Assembly: GCF_014692495.1 (NCBI RefSeq)
Contig: NZ_JACOIJ010000002.1
Coordinates: 1-64,000, forward strand
Source: Sphingobacterium litopenaei
GTDB taxonomy: Bacteria; Bacteroidota; Bacteroidia; Sphingobacteriales; Sphingobacteriaceae
Direction of reading: 5' to 3'
DNA length: 64,000 nucleotides
The notes beneath the pieces are model-generated. The model had not been told where the DNA came from, made no database searches, and was given only the letters and a program-made list of their open reading frames with translations. Positions 1 through 8,305 of this stretch are shown one piece after another (the first letter of the stretch is position 1; every line of letters begins with the position of its first letter). The position numbers were made by a program, and so were the translations under genes.

Positions 1-160
1 ACTGTAAACATGAAAAGAATCCTGAAATTAATCTAAAAAAGCAGGGGTATTAGCTTTAAAAATGTCAAATTGGGATAATAAGAGCCAAATAGCATATCCT
101 TATTGACTAAACTTACAATAAGGACAACTAATAAACAATCTTCCAGAAATCCCTAAAACA
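1..160. other. Intergenic or gene-end sequence at the window edge
   Basis: Frame 1 on the plus strand is open from base 1 to a TAA at 34-36, so these bases could be the last codons of a gene starting upstream of the window; this is only a possibility. After that I see no coding sequence. An inverted repeat CCTTATTG / CAATAAGG (98-105 and 116-123, 10-base loop) has no T-run behind it. Confidence 0.3.
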
Positions 161-203
161 AAAATGACTGAGTAAGCTTAATACTATACTCAGTCATTTT
201 TTT
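161..203. terminator. Bidirectional rho-independent terminator
   Basis: A perfect 13-bp stem (161-173 with 188-200, arms AAAATGACTGAGT / ACTCAGTCATTTT) is followed by a T-run on the plus strand. The A-rich 5' flank gives T's on the minus strand too. It can end the minus-strand TonB receptor gene that stops at 269 as well as any plus-strand gene entering from the left. Confidence 0.75.
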
Positions 204-268
204 AAGTCTCTTAAAAAAATAGAAACTTTTTCAGTGCCCTCGATTTTTCTCCCCTTTTGATAGGAGTT

Positions 269-3049
269 TTATAATGTCAATGCTAAGCGAGTGAACGCAA
301 ATCGCCCATTAAATCCAAATTGTTGTCCGGTTCGAGAATATAAGAAATATCCAGCACCTTGTAAAGAACTTCCGTCACGAACTTTATCTGGGTAAACATC
401 AAAAAGATTGTTCGCACCAATAGTCCATTTTAAGTTTTTAGTCAACTGATATCCTAAACTTAAATCTGTAACCACCTTACTGCCGAATGTTTGTCTGTCA
501 GCATCTACATTGGTAGCACCTTCTACTTCACCAAAGTATACATTGCGTAAGAATACATTAAACTTATCTACCGTGTAATTGAACGAAAGGTTGATTTTCT
601 GACGAGGAACAGCGGATTCCAAATAGATTCGAGAAGCTTGGTCAAAATAAATACTTTCCTTGCCCGATAATTTTTCTGACGCTTTGATGTCGCCTAAAAT
701 ATTAGTTTTAACAAATGTTCCTGATAAATCTGTGCGCAATGTGCCTTTTCCTATGTTTTCATTATAGGTAAAAACTACGTCTAAACCTTTTGTTTCCGTA
801 TCAATCGCATTGGCAAAGAATCTCGCCGAAGAAGCATTCGCTGTTTGAAGTAACGCATAGATTTCTTTGTCTTGTTCGCTCGCAGCAGCCGCATTTGAAC
901 CAGAGAAATTACCCGTGTACACAATGCGGTCATCAATACGAATATAATATCCATCTACAGTGGCTTTTAATTTGCCAAAGTTTCCTGTAAGACCAGCACT
1001 ATACGAATGTGATGTTTCTTGTTTCAAGGAAGGAATACCTAATAATTGCGCTGGACGACTATCGTTTGTAAAAGTACCAGAGTTAATAATTTGTCCTTCT
1101 ACGAATAAACTAGATGTGGCATTAAAATATCTTTGGTGCAAAGATGCAGCACGGAATCCCGTACTAGCAGCAGCTCTAAAATTAAAGCGTTCATCTATTT
1201 TGTAACGTGTAGCCAATTTCCAATTTAATGTAGAACCAAAATCTGAATAGTTTTCAAAACGTAATGCTCCTGTGACTAAGAAGCTTGGGCTAAAGTTCAC
1301 CTCTACATCACCATAAGCAGCAACAGATGAACGTGATTCGTTCACCGCATTATCTGGTCTAAATCCTCCAAAGGCTTGTGCTCCTGAAGCATATGGACTA
1401 CCATTTGCTGCAAATCGTGTTTGCACATTTCCATTGATATTTGGTATCAATATAGCATTTCCATTAGCATCCGTTCCGACCCGTAATGCTTTGCCATAAT
1501 CAGCATAAGAAGCCTCTTCTCCAGCTACTATTTTATAGTTTTCATAGCGATGCTCTAATCCAAATGCTACGTTAATTCCAGCTAAGCTGTTTTCAAAAAA
1601 TCTGTTGATATCGAAGTTGGTCGTATTTTGAGCAAAACGGTAGCCTCCATCGTCAAAGCTAGTAGGTGAAGCTTTAAGCAAAGAGGCATTTAAGGTGTTT
1701 TCCGTTTTAAAATCTATGGAATTTCTGCCAAAGGAATTAGAGAAATCTGCATTCCATTCGCCAATTTTTCCTTTAATACCCGTAGCAAACGATTGGTCAT
1801 AATTGTCTGTAACAATTAAGGGAAGAAAACCTAAAGGATAGATTTCGCTTATATTTTGGGTTAGTTGTGCCGGTTGTCTTCTGAAAGCCGCTGACTCACC
1901 ATTACGATAATTCAAACCACCAAAAGCATATACTTCTGCATGTTCATTTAAAGGAATAACCGAATTGAAGAACAATGCTCCTCCTCTTGTTTGTGCTTGA
2001 CCAATACGTGAAACGAAATCTCCGCGTGTAAGGCCTCTTTTTGCCAATTCCGCATCTGTGATATTTGCTCCTGTAGGATTTGGATATTCTGTTGGGTTGT
2101 TGTAATCGGAAAAGATTACCCCTGTAAATTCTTTTTGTCTGTTTGTCGGTTCACGGAAGTCATAAGAACCTGAGAAGTTAATGTATCCACCTTGATTTCC
2201 CAGGGGTAAACCAAAGTTTAAGTTGGCTTGTACAGTCTGACCATCAAATTTATCTTCTGCATTTTTTGATGCATATCCACCATATGTTGCCGATGCACGT
2301 AATTCTTGTACATTATCTTCTAATATAATATTGATTACTCCCGCGATCGCGTCCGAACCATACTGCGCGGCAGCACCATCACGAAGAATCTCAATACGTT
2401 TAATAGCTGCGGTAGGAATAGCATTTAAGTCTGTACCAACAGAACCTTTACCAAAAGTACCATTGATATTCACGACAGAAGTGGTATGACGACGTTTGCC
2501 ATTTATTAAAACCAAGACTTGATCGGGACCTAAACCTCTTAATGAAGCAGGGTCTATATGATCTGTACCATCTGAAATAACCTGTGTATTGGAATTAAAA
2601 GAGGGAGCAACATAATTCAATAGTTGATTTAAAGAGACTTGTGCTACATCTTTTGTTAGATTTTTAATATCGATGACATCTACTGGAGCTGTGGATTCCA
2701 GATTCGTGCGCGGTACGGCGCGGCTACCTATTACGACTACTTCATCCAAAGATTTGGATTCAAGATCAAAATCTAACGTGTTATTAATAGCTTCGGATAT
2801 GTGCTTGGTAAGGGAAGTATATCCAACAAAAGATACCGTAATGGATTGTGATTTATCGGATAATTCAAGGGAATATTCGCCTTGCGCATTTGTAGTCTTG
2901 GAAATGCCATCATTTGTTCGAACTGTGGCTCCTGCAATATGTGCGTTATTGCTACGTACATATCCTTTTAGTGTTTTGGTTTGTGCATTAAGATTTGCAC
3001 TTAGCACGATTAAAAACAAAAATGTGGTGAGTTGGTATATCTGCTTCAT
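269..3049 (-). CDS. TonB-dependent outer-membrane receptor
   Basis: A 926-residue TonB-dependent receptor. An N-terminal signal peptide ends near LSANLNAQ (about residue 23). A carboxypeptidase-regulatory-like beta-sandwich follows (about 25-105, with GYVRSNNAHIAGATV and FVGY), then a TonB-box-like SLDEVVVIGSRAV, and a plug domain (about 115-245) with LRGLGPDQVLVLINGKRRH and the closing RDGAAAQYGSDAIAGVINI. The rest is a 22-strand type barrel with many aromatic and Gly-rich strands and an ordinary barrel-end tail. Such receptors import large ligands such as siderophores, cobalamin or glycans using TonB energy. The ligand cannot be read from sequence: no riboswitch, SusD partner or transport gene is adjacent. 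A -7 box TATATTTG lies on the minus strand at 3078-3085, about 30 bases before the ATG. Confidence 0.9.
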   Translation of the reverse strand: MKQIYQLTTFLFLIVLSANLNAQTKTLKGYVRSNNAHIAGATVRTNDGISKTTNAQGEYSLELSDKSQSITVSFVGYTSLTKHISEAINNTLDFDLESKSLDEVVVIGSRAVPRTNLESTAPVDVIDIKNLTKDVAQVSLNQLLNYVAPSFNSNTQVISDGTDHIDPASLRGLGPDQVLVLINGKRRHTTSVVNINGTFGKGSVGTDLNAIPTAAIKRIEILRDGAAAQYGSDAIAGVINIILEDNVQELRASATYGGYASKNAEDKFDGQTVQANLNFGLPLGNQGGYINFSGSYDFREPTNRQKEFTGVIFSDYNNPTEYPNPTGANITDAELAKRGLTRGDFVSRIGQAQTRGGALFFNSVIPLNEHAEVYAFGGLNYRNGESAAFRRQPAQLTQNISEIYPLGFLPLIVTDNYDQSFATGIKGKIGEWNADFSNSFGRNSIDFKTENTLNASLLKASPTSFDDGGYRFAQNTTNFDINRFFENSLAGINVAFGLEHRYENYKIVAGEEASYADYGKALRVGTDANGNAILIPNINGNVQTRFAANGSPYASGAQAFGGFRPDNAVNESRSSVAAYGDVEVNFSPSFLVTGALRFENYSDFGSTLNWKLATRYKIDERFNFRAAASTGFRAASLHQRYFNATSSLFVEGQIINSGTFTNDSRPAQLLGIPSLKQETSHSYSAGLTGNFGKLKATVDGYYIRIDDRIVYTGNFSGSNAAAASEQDKEIYALLQTANASSARFFANAIDTETKGLDVVFTYNENIGKGTLRTDLSGTFVKTNILGDIKASEKLSGKESIYFDQASRIYLESAVPRQKINLSFNYTVDKFNVFLRNVYFGEVEGATNVDADRQTFGSKVVTDLSLGYQLTKNLKWTIGANNLFDVYPDKVRDGSSLQGAGYFLYSRTGQQFGFNGRFAFTRLALTL

Positions 3050-3179
3050 TGTTCACGAATTAAAATAGTTAATGATACAAATATATAAAATCTATATACT
3101 AACTAGATTATTTTTGATGAATAATTTTTAGTATTAATTATCTTGTTAAATGAATTTCCGAAAATTGATTAATATACGA

Positions 3180-3506
3180 TTACTTTAGCTTTTCGTTATT
3201 TTTATGACGTTCAGAATCGCGGTTAGTTTTTTTATCTAAATTCTTTTGCAGCGCTTCCGTTAAATCTACGCCAGTCTGATTCGCGAGACAGATTAAAACG
3301 AAAAGCACGTCCGCCATTTCATCAGCTAAATTGACTTCTTTGTCAGACTTTTTGAAAGACTGTTCTCCATACTGACGCGCCATAATGCGAGCAACTTCCC
3401 CTACTTCTTCCATAAGCATCGCTGTATTCGTCAATTCATTGAAATAACGAACTCCAGTAGTGGTGATCCATTTGTCTACAATTTCTTGGGCTTCTTTTAT
3501 CGTCAT
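3180..3506 (-). CDS. MazG-like nucleotide pyrophosphohydrolase
   Basis: A 108-residue protein of the all-alpha NTP pyrophosphohydrolase (MazG/MazG-like) superfamily, which hydrolyses nucleoside triphosphates to monophosphate and pyrophosphate, often for pool sanitation. The metal-binding signature is visible: MLMEEVGEVARIMAR, then NLADEMADVLFVLICLAN, the usual EExxE plus ExxD pair of helices. The C-terminus is Lys- and Asn-rich. I chose the ATG at 3506 (MTIKEAQ). A TTG two codons upstream at 3512 is in frame, but it would abut the dtd stop directly. The stop of dtd is 6 bases upstream, so the two genes form one transcription unit. The substrate is unknown. Confidence 0.85.
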   Translation of the reverse strand: MTIKEAQEIVDKWITTTGVRYFNELTNTAMLMEEVGEVARIMARQYGEQSFKKSDKEVNLADEMADVLFVLICLANQTGVDLTEALQKNLDKKTNRDSERHKNNEKLK

Positions 3507-3512
3507 AATCAA

Positions 3513-3971
3513 TTAAAAATTATCCTTGTCTTTGGTATTCATTATAATCGTTACAGGGCCATCATTGCGTAAATCTATTTTCATATCGGCTCCGAAAATG
3601 CCTAATTGAACTTCTTTATTCAGTAACGAAGTCAATAGTTTAGCCATTTCTTCGTACATCGGTTTCGCTTTATCTGGTTTTGCCGCACGGATGAAAGAGG
3701 GTCTATTGCCTTTTTTTGTTTGTGCAAAAAGTGTAAATTGAGAAATAAGCAAAATATTCCCGTTGATGTCTTGAATGGATTTATTCATCAATCCATTTTC
3801 GTCCGAAAAAATGCGTTGATTGACAATTTTATTGGCTAACCATTCCAAATCGTCATTTTTATCTTCCTCTTCAACACCCAATAAAACTAATAATCCTTGT
3901 TCAATAGCTCCTGTAATCTTATCATCTACCGTACAGGATGCATGTGATACTCGTTGAATAACTGCTCGCAT
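3513..3971 (-). CDS. dtd: D-aminoacyl-tRNA deacylase
   Basis: DTD removes D-amino acids (and Gly from tRNA-Ala) from mischarged tRNA, a chirality proofreading step in the cytosol. The 152-residue length is typical. The start MRAVIQRVSHASCTVD, the active-site SQFTL (residues 77-81) and the cross-subunit NDGPVT (136-141; family form NxGPVT) are present. It is followed by the MazG-like gene, 6 bases after its stop. A -7-like box TACTTTTA lies 4 bases before the ATG (3976-3983 on the minus strand, one mismatch to TAnnTTTG), suggesting a very short or absent leader. A terminator (4001-4029) separates it from the upstream receptor. Confidence 0.95.
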   Translation of the reverse strand: MRAVIQRVSHASCTVDDKITGAIEQGLLVLLGVEEEDKNDDLEWLANKIVNQRIFSDENGLMNKSIQDINGNILLISQFTLFAQTKKGNRPSFIRAAKPDKAKPMYEEMAKLLTSLLNKEVQLGIFGADMKIDLRNDGPVTIIMNTKDKDNF

Positions 3972-4000
3972 GATGTAAAAGTATAAATTTCATCACGCAC

Positions 4001-4029
4001 AAAAAAGCGGTAATCTAACTGATTACCGC
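4001..4029 (-). terminator. Rho-independent terminator after the TPP-controlled receptor
   Basis: On the minus strand, a 9-bp stem GCGGTAATC / GATTACCGC (4021-4029 with 4007-4015, 5-base loop) is followed by six T's. It lies between the stop of the receptor (4054) and the dtd start (3971), so dtd needs its own promoter in the remaining roughly 30 bases. Confidence 0.85.
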
Positions 4030-4053
4030 CAAAATAAATATTCAGTAAAAAAA

Positions 4054-6510
4054 TTAAAATCTCAAATTGAGCCCTACTAAGAAGTTTGTAGTAGCCTGCG
4101 GGTAGTAAAAATTATAATAATCACGGGTGCCTTTGGATTCAAATATCTGTCCCCAGGTATATCCTGAGGTAACATATTTTGAGTTGAAAATATTATTTAC
4201 AGATATTAATAAGTCTATATTTTTGATTCCAAGAGCCGAAAACGAATATTGTGATTTCAGATTTGTATAGGTGAAAGGATCAATAGAACGTTCTTTAGCC
4301 GAACTATTATCTAAATATACTCTTGAAACATATTTTGTCAATAGTGAAATAGACCATTTTTCTGTAGGCAAATACGTGAAATTGTTTGAAAGAATGGTGT
4401 TGGCCGCTTTTGCAATTTGCGTGTTCTTATAATAGAATTGTTCTTCTTTCACAAATTCCCATTCATCATCCAGTACAGTGACGTATTCTATGAAGTTTTT
4501 AATTTTATTTTCGCTCAAAGCTGCGGTTGCTGACCAAATAAATTTAGGATGAATAGCCCAGCTAGCATCCAATTCCCAACCAATGCGGTAGCTTTTAGGG
4601 ATATTTACACGAATCTCCCCTCCAGTATCATTCAATTGCCCCGTAGGAATTAATTGATCTTTGTATAACATCGCATAAAAATTTGTTCCCACATTGAAAT
4701 TTTCATTTCTAAATCGGTATCCAGCCTCTATGTCCTGCATTTTCTCTGGTTTTGGAAATTCATTACGCGGATTTTCTACATAGTCCTTACGAATAGGTTC
4801 CTTGCTAGCGTAAGCGTATGATGCGTATATGTTGGAATTTGGATTCAAAAAATAAGTTATACCAAATTTAGGATTGACAAAGTGTAAGTTATCCTTAAAA
4901 TTGATTGATTTTACCTTGTCGTCATCGCCATTGACACGATAATTTACGTTTCGGTATTGTACATCTAAGTTGAATAGCCAATCATTTAATTTGAGGTCTG
5001 TTTTTAAATATGTATTGAAATCTTTTTTCTTAGCATCATTGAAATAATATTTATCATCAAATAGTTGATTTGGATAGATTTCTACAGATTTTACTTCACC
5101 ATAATGGTCACCCAAATATTCATTATAGGCTCCCCCAAAAGTAAAGTTTAATGCATTAGATGGTTTATAGTTCGCTGAAAAGGTTGTGCCATAGAAATGA
5201 TTGTCTAACCATTTTTGACGTACTAAATCCGATTTTGCAATAGTGCTCCCACCTTGAACCAAATTTGGAATACCGTATTTGGATAATCTGTCATTTTCTC
5301 GGAATTCTTCATAATAACCCGCTCCGCGTGTATAATGCAATGCTGCGTTTAAATTCCATTTTTCATTTGCAATGTAGGTATAGTGTAGGTGAGAATGCGT
5401 TTGTGTGTAGTTATCCGTTTGATTGTCATAAGTATAATAATTATAACGTCTATCTGCGTTTAGAAGACGTTCGAATTCGCTACCTGAATATAATCCAAAA
5501 GCATTATTGGCATAGTCTTCCAAAGCAGTTCTATCACCAGTCAACAAAGGTTCGGGAGTTCCATACCAAGCTTGGTAGGTTTTTTCCTTTCCAGTGAAAA
5601 CAGTAGCTTTTAAAATATGTTTATCCGTATACAATCCGCCATCCAAATAAAGCGATTTCAAGTCCGATGTTGCTCGCTCTATATAACCATTAGAACTGAT
5701 GCGAGACAGTCTGGTGTTAAAGGCAAATTTGTTATTAATCAAGCCTGTTCCTGCTTTGATTGTATTTTTCCAAGACTTGTACGATCCAAAGCTGTTATTT
5801 AATTCTGCATAAGGCTTCGTTTCCAAAGCATCCGTTTGGATATTCAACGAAGCACCAAATGCTCCAGCTCCGTTTGTAGAAGTTCCAACACCGCGTTGGA
5901 TTTGAATACTTTCGGTGCTCGATGCAAAATCTGGAAGATTTATAAAGAAGGAACCCATGCTTTCGGCATCATTTAGCGGAATGCCATTTAAAGTAACATT
6001 GATGCGCTGATTGTCTGATCCACGGATCGTCATATTGGTATACCCAATTCCTGCGCCAGCATCCGAACCAATGATAACCCCAGGAGTTTGATCTAATAAA
6101 TAAGGAATATCTTGTCCCAGATTATTTTTCTTTATTTCCTCTTTGTCTAAATTTTTAAACGTAGTAGCTGAATTTTCTTTTGCGCGTGTAGCATAGACAA
6201 AAATAGCATCGGATTGAATGGTAGCTAATTGCAGCTGTACATTATATTCTAATTGATTTGCTAATGTACGAATGCTGAATTCCTTATATCCCAAATGTTT
6301 TACATTCAGTAATAAAGAACTTGGATTTTGCATATTGAATTGTACGGTACCGTTATTGTCCGTCTGTTTCGCTGTGTTTCCTAATACGACAGTCGCGTTT
6401 TTAAGAGCTGTAGATTTCTCATCTACCACTTTGACGGTAATAATTTGTTGTGCGAAACATACAGTCGCGATGAGGCTCAATGCCCCAGTAGCAATAAATT
6501 GCTTAAACAT
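4054..6510 (-). CDS. TonB-dependent receptor under a TPP riboswitch, probable thiamine importer
   Basis: An 818-residue TonB-dependent receptor with a signal peptide (cleavage after VCFAQ, about residue 21) and a carboxypeptidase-regulatory-like domain (about 23-105). The plug (about 115-225) contains the core IRGSDNQRINVTLNGIPLND and IQRGVGTSTNGAGAFGASLN; a C-terminal barrel ends in VGLNLRF, with the terminal Phe usual for outer-membrane barrels. The TPP riboswitch directly upstream indicates repression when thiamine pyrophosphate is plentiful. Bacteroides is known to have TPP-riboswitch-controlled outer-membrane thiamine receptors, so uptake of thiamine or a related compound is the likely role. 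This assignment rests on regulation, not on ligand-binding residues. No inner-membrane thiamine transporter gene lies beside it. Confidence 0.85.
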   Translation of the reverse strand: MFKQFIATGALSLIATVCFAQQIITVKVVDEKSTALKNATVVLGNTAKQTDNNGTVQFNMQNPSSLLLNVKHLGYKEFSIRTLANQLEYNVQLQLATIQSDAIFVYATRAKENSATTFKNLDKEEIKKNNLGQDIPYLLDQTPGVIIGSDAGAGIGYTNMTIRGSDNQRINVTLNGIPLNDAESMGSFFINLPDFASSTESIQIQRGVGTSTNGAGAFGASLNIQTDALETKPYAELNNSFGSYKSWKNTIKAGTGLINNKFAFNTRLSRISSNGYIERATSDLKSLYLDGGLYTDKHILKATVFTGKEKTYQAWYGTPEPLLTGDRTALEDYANNAFGLYSGSEFERLLNADRRYNYYTYDNQTDNYTQTHSHLHYTYIANEKWNLNAALHYTRGAGYYEEFRENDRLSKYGIPNLVQGGSTIAKSDLVRQKWLDNHFYGTTFSANYKPSNALNFTFGGAYNEYLGDHYGEVKSVEIYPNQLFDDKYYFNDAKKKDFNTYLKTDLKLNDWLFNLDVQYRNVNYRVNGDDDKVKSINFKDNLHFVNPKFGITYFLNPNSNIYASYAYASKEPIRKDYVENPRNEFPKPEKMQDIEAGYRFRNENFNVGTNFYAMLYKDQLIPTGQLNDTGGEIRVNIPKSYRIGWELDASWAIHPKFIWSATAALSENKIKNFIEYVTVLDDEWEFVKEEQFYYKNTQIAKAANTILSNNFTYLPTEKWSISLLTKYVSRVYLDNSSAKERSIDPFTYTNLKSQYSFSALGIKNIDLLISVNNIFNSKYVTSGYTWGQIFESKGTRDYYNFYYPQATTNFLVGLNLRF

Positions 6511-6572
6511 AAAATAATTCTGTTTTTTTGAGTTAAACCTAATTACTGCAAGGGGTTACAGCAACTTCTATT

Positions 6573-6692
6573 TAACCGCCCATTCCCTACGCTGGCATTA
6601 TCCAGATCAGGTGTGTTTAATTTATTTTCCTATAAATTAAACCGGGTATAATCTCAGCCTGTCTTTGTGTTGTAAACAAGGCACCCCTATTC
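6573..6692 (-). promoter_or_regulatory. TPP (thiamine pyrophosphate) riboswitch
   Basis: Read on the minus strand, the leader has the conserved thi-box order: AGGGGTGCC near the 5' end, then GGCTGAGATTATACCC, a variable P3-type hairpin (TTTAATTTATAGG and its complement), and the pyrophosphate-helix core CTGATCTGGATAATGCC with AGCGTAGGGA. The core motifs are intact. Downstream, GGTTA and TAACC can pair before the receptor ATG at 6510, but I did not resolve whether control is by termination or by start-site blocking. The aptamer ends given are approximate. It fills most of the gap at 6511-6825; the remainder holds only the amidohydrolase 5' flank. Confidence 0.95.
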
Positions 6693-6825
6693 GATAAAGC
6701 AAATCTACCTTTTTTTTATGGTATTAATAAAAAAATGATATAATTATTACTAAAAAATTGTATCTTTCTCAAAAAATTGGAGAAATCTTATTTTTTAAAA
6801 TCACACAACACACACATAAAATTAA

Positions 6826-7995
6826 ATGATACAATACTTTTCCGCTGATTATGTTATTCCTGTAACGTCAGATCCTATAAAAAATGGTATAGTAGCTATA
6901 GAGGATGGGAAGGTAATAGGTGTCTATAAGGATATAGATACATCTATTAATAAAGCTGATGTTAAATCATTTTCCGGAGTGTTAATTCCAGGATTTGTGA
7001 ACACGCATTGTCATTTGGAGTTATCTCATTTATTCAACGTTATTCCTGAAAAGACTGGACTATTGGAATTCATTGGGAAAGTAATGGAAAATAGAGGTAA
7101 AGATACAGAAGAGATAATAACCGCAATGCAAAAAGCAGATCAATTCATGTTTGAAAATGGGATTCAAGCAGTGGGTGATCATGCAAATACTGCTATTTCT
7201 GCAGAGATAAAAAATACTAGTAAAATTGTTTACCATACTTTTGTTGAGATTATAGGTCTTAAGGAAGAGGAGGTGAATGCAAAGATTGATGAGGCACGAG
7301 ATATCGAGTTTTATTTTGATTCTAGGCATTCTTCTATTACACCTCATGCTCCTTATTCTTGTTCTAAATCATTATTCAAGGCTTTTAAGAAGTCTGTAAG
7401 CGAAGACAATATTATTTCTATTCACAATCAAGAGAGTGAAGAGGAGAATAAATTGTTCCGATATAAAACAGGTGATTTCTTGAATTTTTATGAGAAGATA
7501 GGGCTAGACTTAAAGGAATTTAAAGCGCAAGCCCGCAATTCGATTCAATCTTATTTGAATTATCTGCCAGCGTCTAATCATACTATTCTAGTACATAATA
7601 CCTATACTTCTATTAAAGATTTGGATTTTATTACGAGAATGGGGCGAAAAGTAACTTTGTGTCTTTGTCCGAAAGCCAATCTTTACATTGAAAATGTTTT
7701 ACCGAAGGTTCAATTATTTAATAATCACAAATTTGATATTGCATTAGGTACGGATAGTTTAGCTTCTAATAATACTTTGAGTATTTTGGATGAGCTGAAG
7801 ACATTGCATCAAGCAAATCGCGAGTTGAATATTCTGGAAACGATTAAATGGGCTACAATTAATGGCGCTAAAGCATTGGGGCTTGAAAAAGAGCTTGGTT
7901 CATTAGAAGTAGGAAAGACTCCTGGATTGGTCTTGTTAAAAAATATAACCAATTTAAAAATCACTGACGAGGTTACATTAGAAAGAATTATATAA
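6826..7995 (+). CDS. Metal-dependent amidohydrolase/deaminase
   Basis: A 389-residue cytosolic amidohydrolase of the cytosine-deaminase/chlorohydrolase branch. Metal and catalytic motifs appear in order: [11 protein letters not shown] (HxH at residues 61-63), TPHAPYS (about 172-178), [16 protein letters not shown], and LGTDSLASN (the late Asp). Proteins of this branch deaminate purine-like or S-adenosylhomocysteine-like substrates. In Bacteroidota some relatives are annotated as aminofutalosine deaminases of the futalosine menaquinone route, but no other menaquinone gene is nearby, so the substrate stays open. A weak -7-like TATCTTTC lies at 6761-6768. The gene ends 18 bases before the acylphosphatase ATG. 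Confidence 0.85.
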   Translation: MIQYFSADYVIPVTSDPIKNGIVAIEDGKVIGVYKDIDTSINKADVKSFSGVLIPGFVNTHCHLELSHLFNVIPEKTGLLEFIGKVMENRGKDTEEIITAMQKADQFMFENGIQAVGDHANTAISAEIKNTSKIVYHTFVEIIGLKEEEVNAKIDEARDIEFYFDSRHSSITPHAPYSCSKSLFKAFKKSVSEDNIISIHNQESEEENKLFRYKTGDFLNFYEKIGLDLKEFKAQARNSIQSYLNYLPASNHTILVHNTYTSIKDLDFITRMGRKVTLCLCPKANLYIENVLPKVQLFNNHKFDIALGTDSLASNNTLSILDELKTLHQANRELNILETIKWATINGAKALGLEKELGSLEVGKTPGLVLLKNITNLKITDEVTLERII

Positions 7996-8013
7996 TTGCT
8001 TACTTTTGCTTTA

Positions 8014-8295
8014 ATGAAACACATTAATATCAAAGTAAAAGGTAAAGTACAAGGCGTTTATTTTAGAGCAACGACAAAAGCTGTAGCTGACCAATTGGGA
8101 GCTAAAGGTTTTGTCGTTAATCTTAATGATGGTTCTGTCTATATAGAAGCTGAAGGGGATAGTTTTACACTAGACTCGTTAGTGGAATTTTGCCATGAAG
8201 GACCAGACCGTGCTGAGGTAGAATCATTAGATGTAGAAGAAACTTCTGATATAAAAGGTTTCAAAAATTTCGAAGTTCTAAAGCGTCTTAAATAA
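8014..8295 (+). CDS. acyP: Acylphosphatase
   Basis: Acylphosphatase hydrolyses carboxyl-phosphate bonds such as acetyl phosphate. The 93-residue size is typical, with the phosphate loop GKVQGVYFRATT (catalytic Arg) and FVVNLNDGSVYIEAEG (catalytic Asn). I chose the ATG at 8014 over a TTG six codons upstream, because the family starts right at the first beta strand (MKHINIKVKG). A -7 box TACTTTTG (8001-8008) ends 5 bases before this ATG, so the gene may have a nearly leaderless transcript of its own even though it follows the amidohydrolase by 18 bases. The flippase begins 10 bases after the stop. Confidence 0.93.
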   Translation: MKHINIKVKGKVQGVYFRATTKAVADQLGAKGFVVNLNDGSVYIEAEGDSFTLDSLVEFCHEGPDRAEVESLDVEETSDIKGFKNFEVLKRLK

Positions 8296-8305
8296 TTCAT
8301 CTATT

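Noticed and set aside
98..123. CCTTATTG/CAATAAGG inverted repeat as a terminator
   Set aside because: No T-run on either side; the proper terminator follows at 161-203.
2673..3068. 131-codon plus-strand frame over the start of the first TonB receptor
   Set aside because: Antisense to a well-supported signal peptide and plug domain; composition is that of a reverse-strand shadow.
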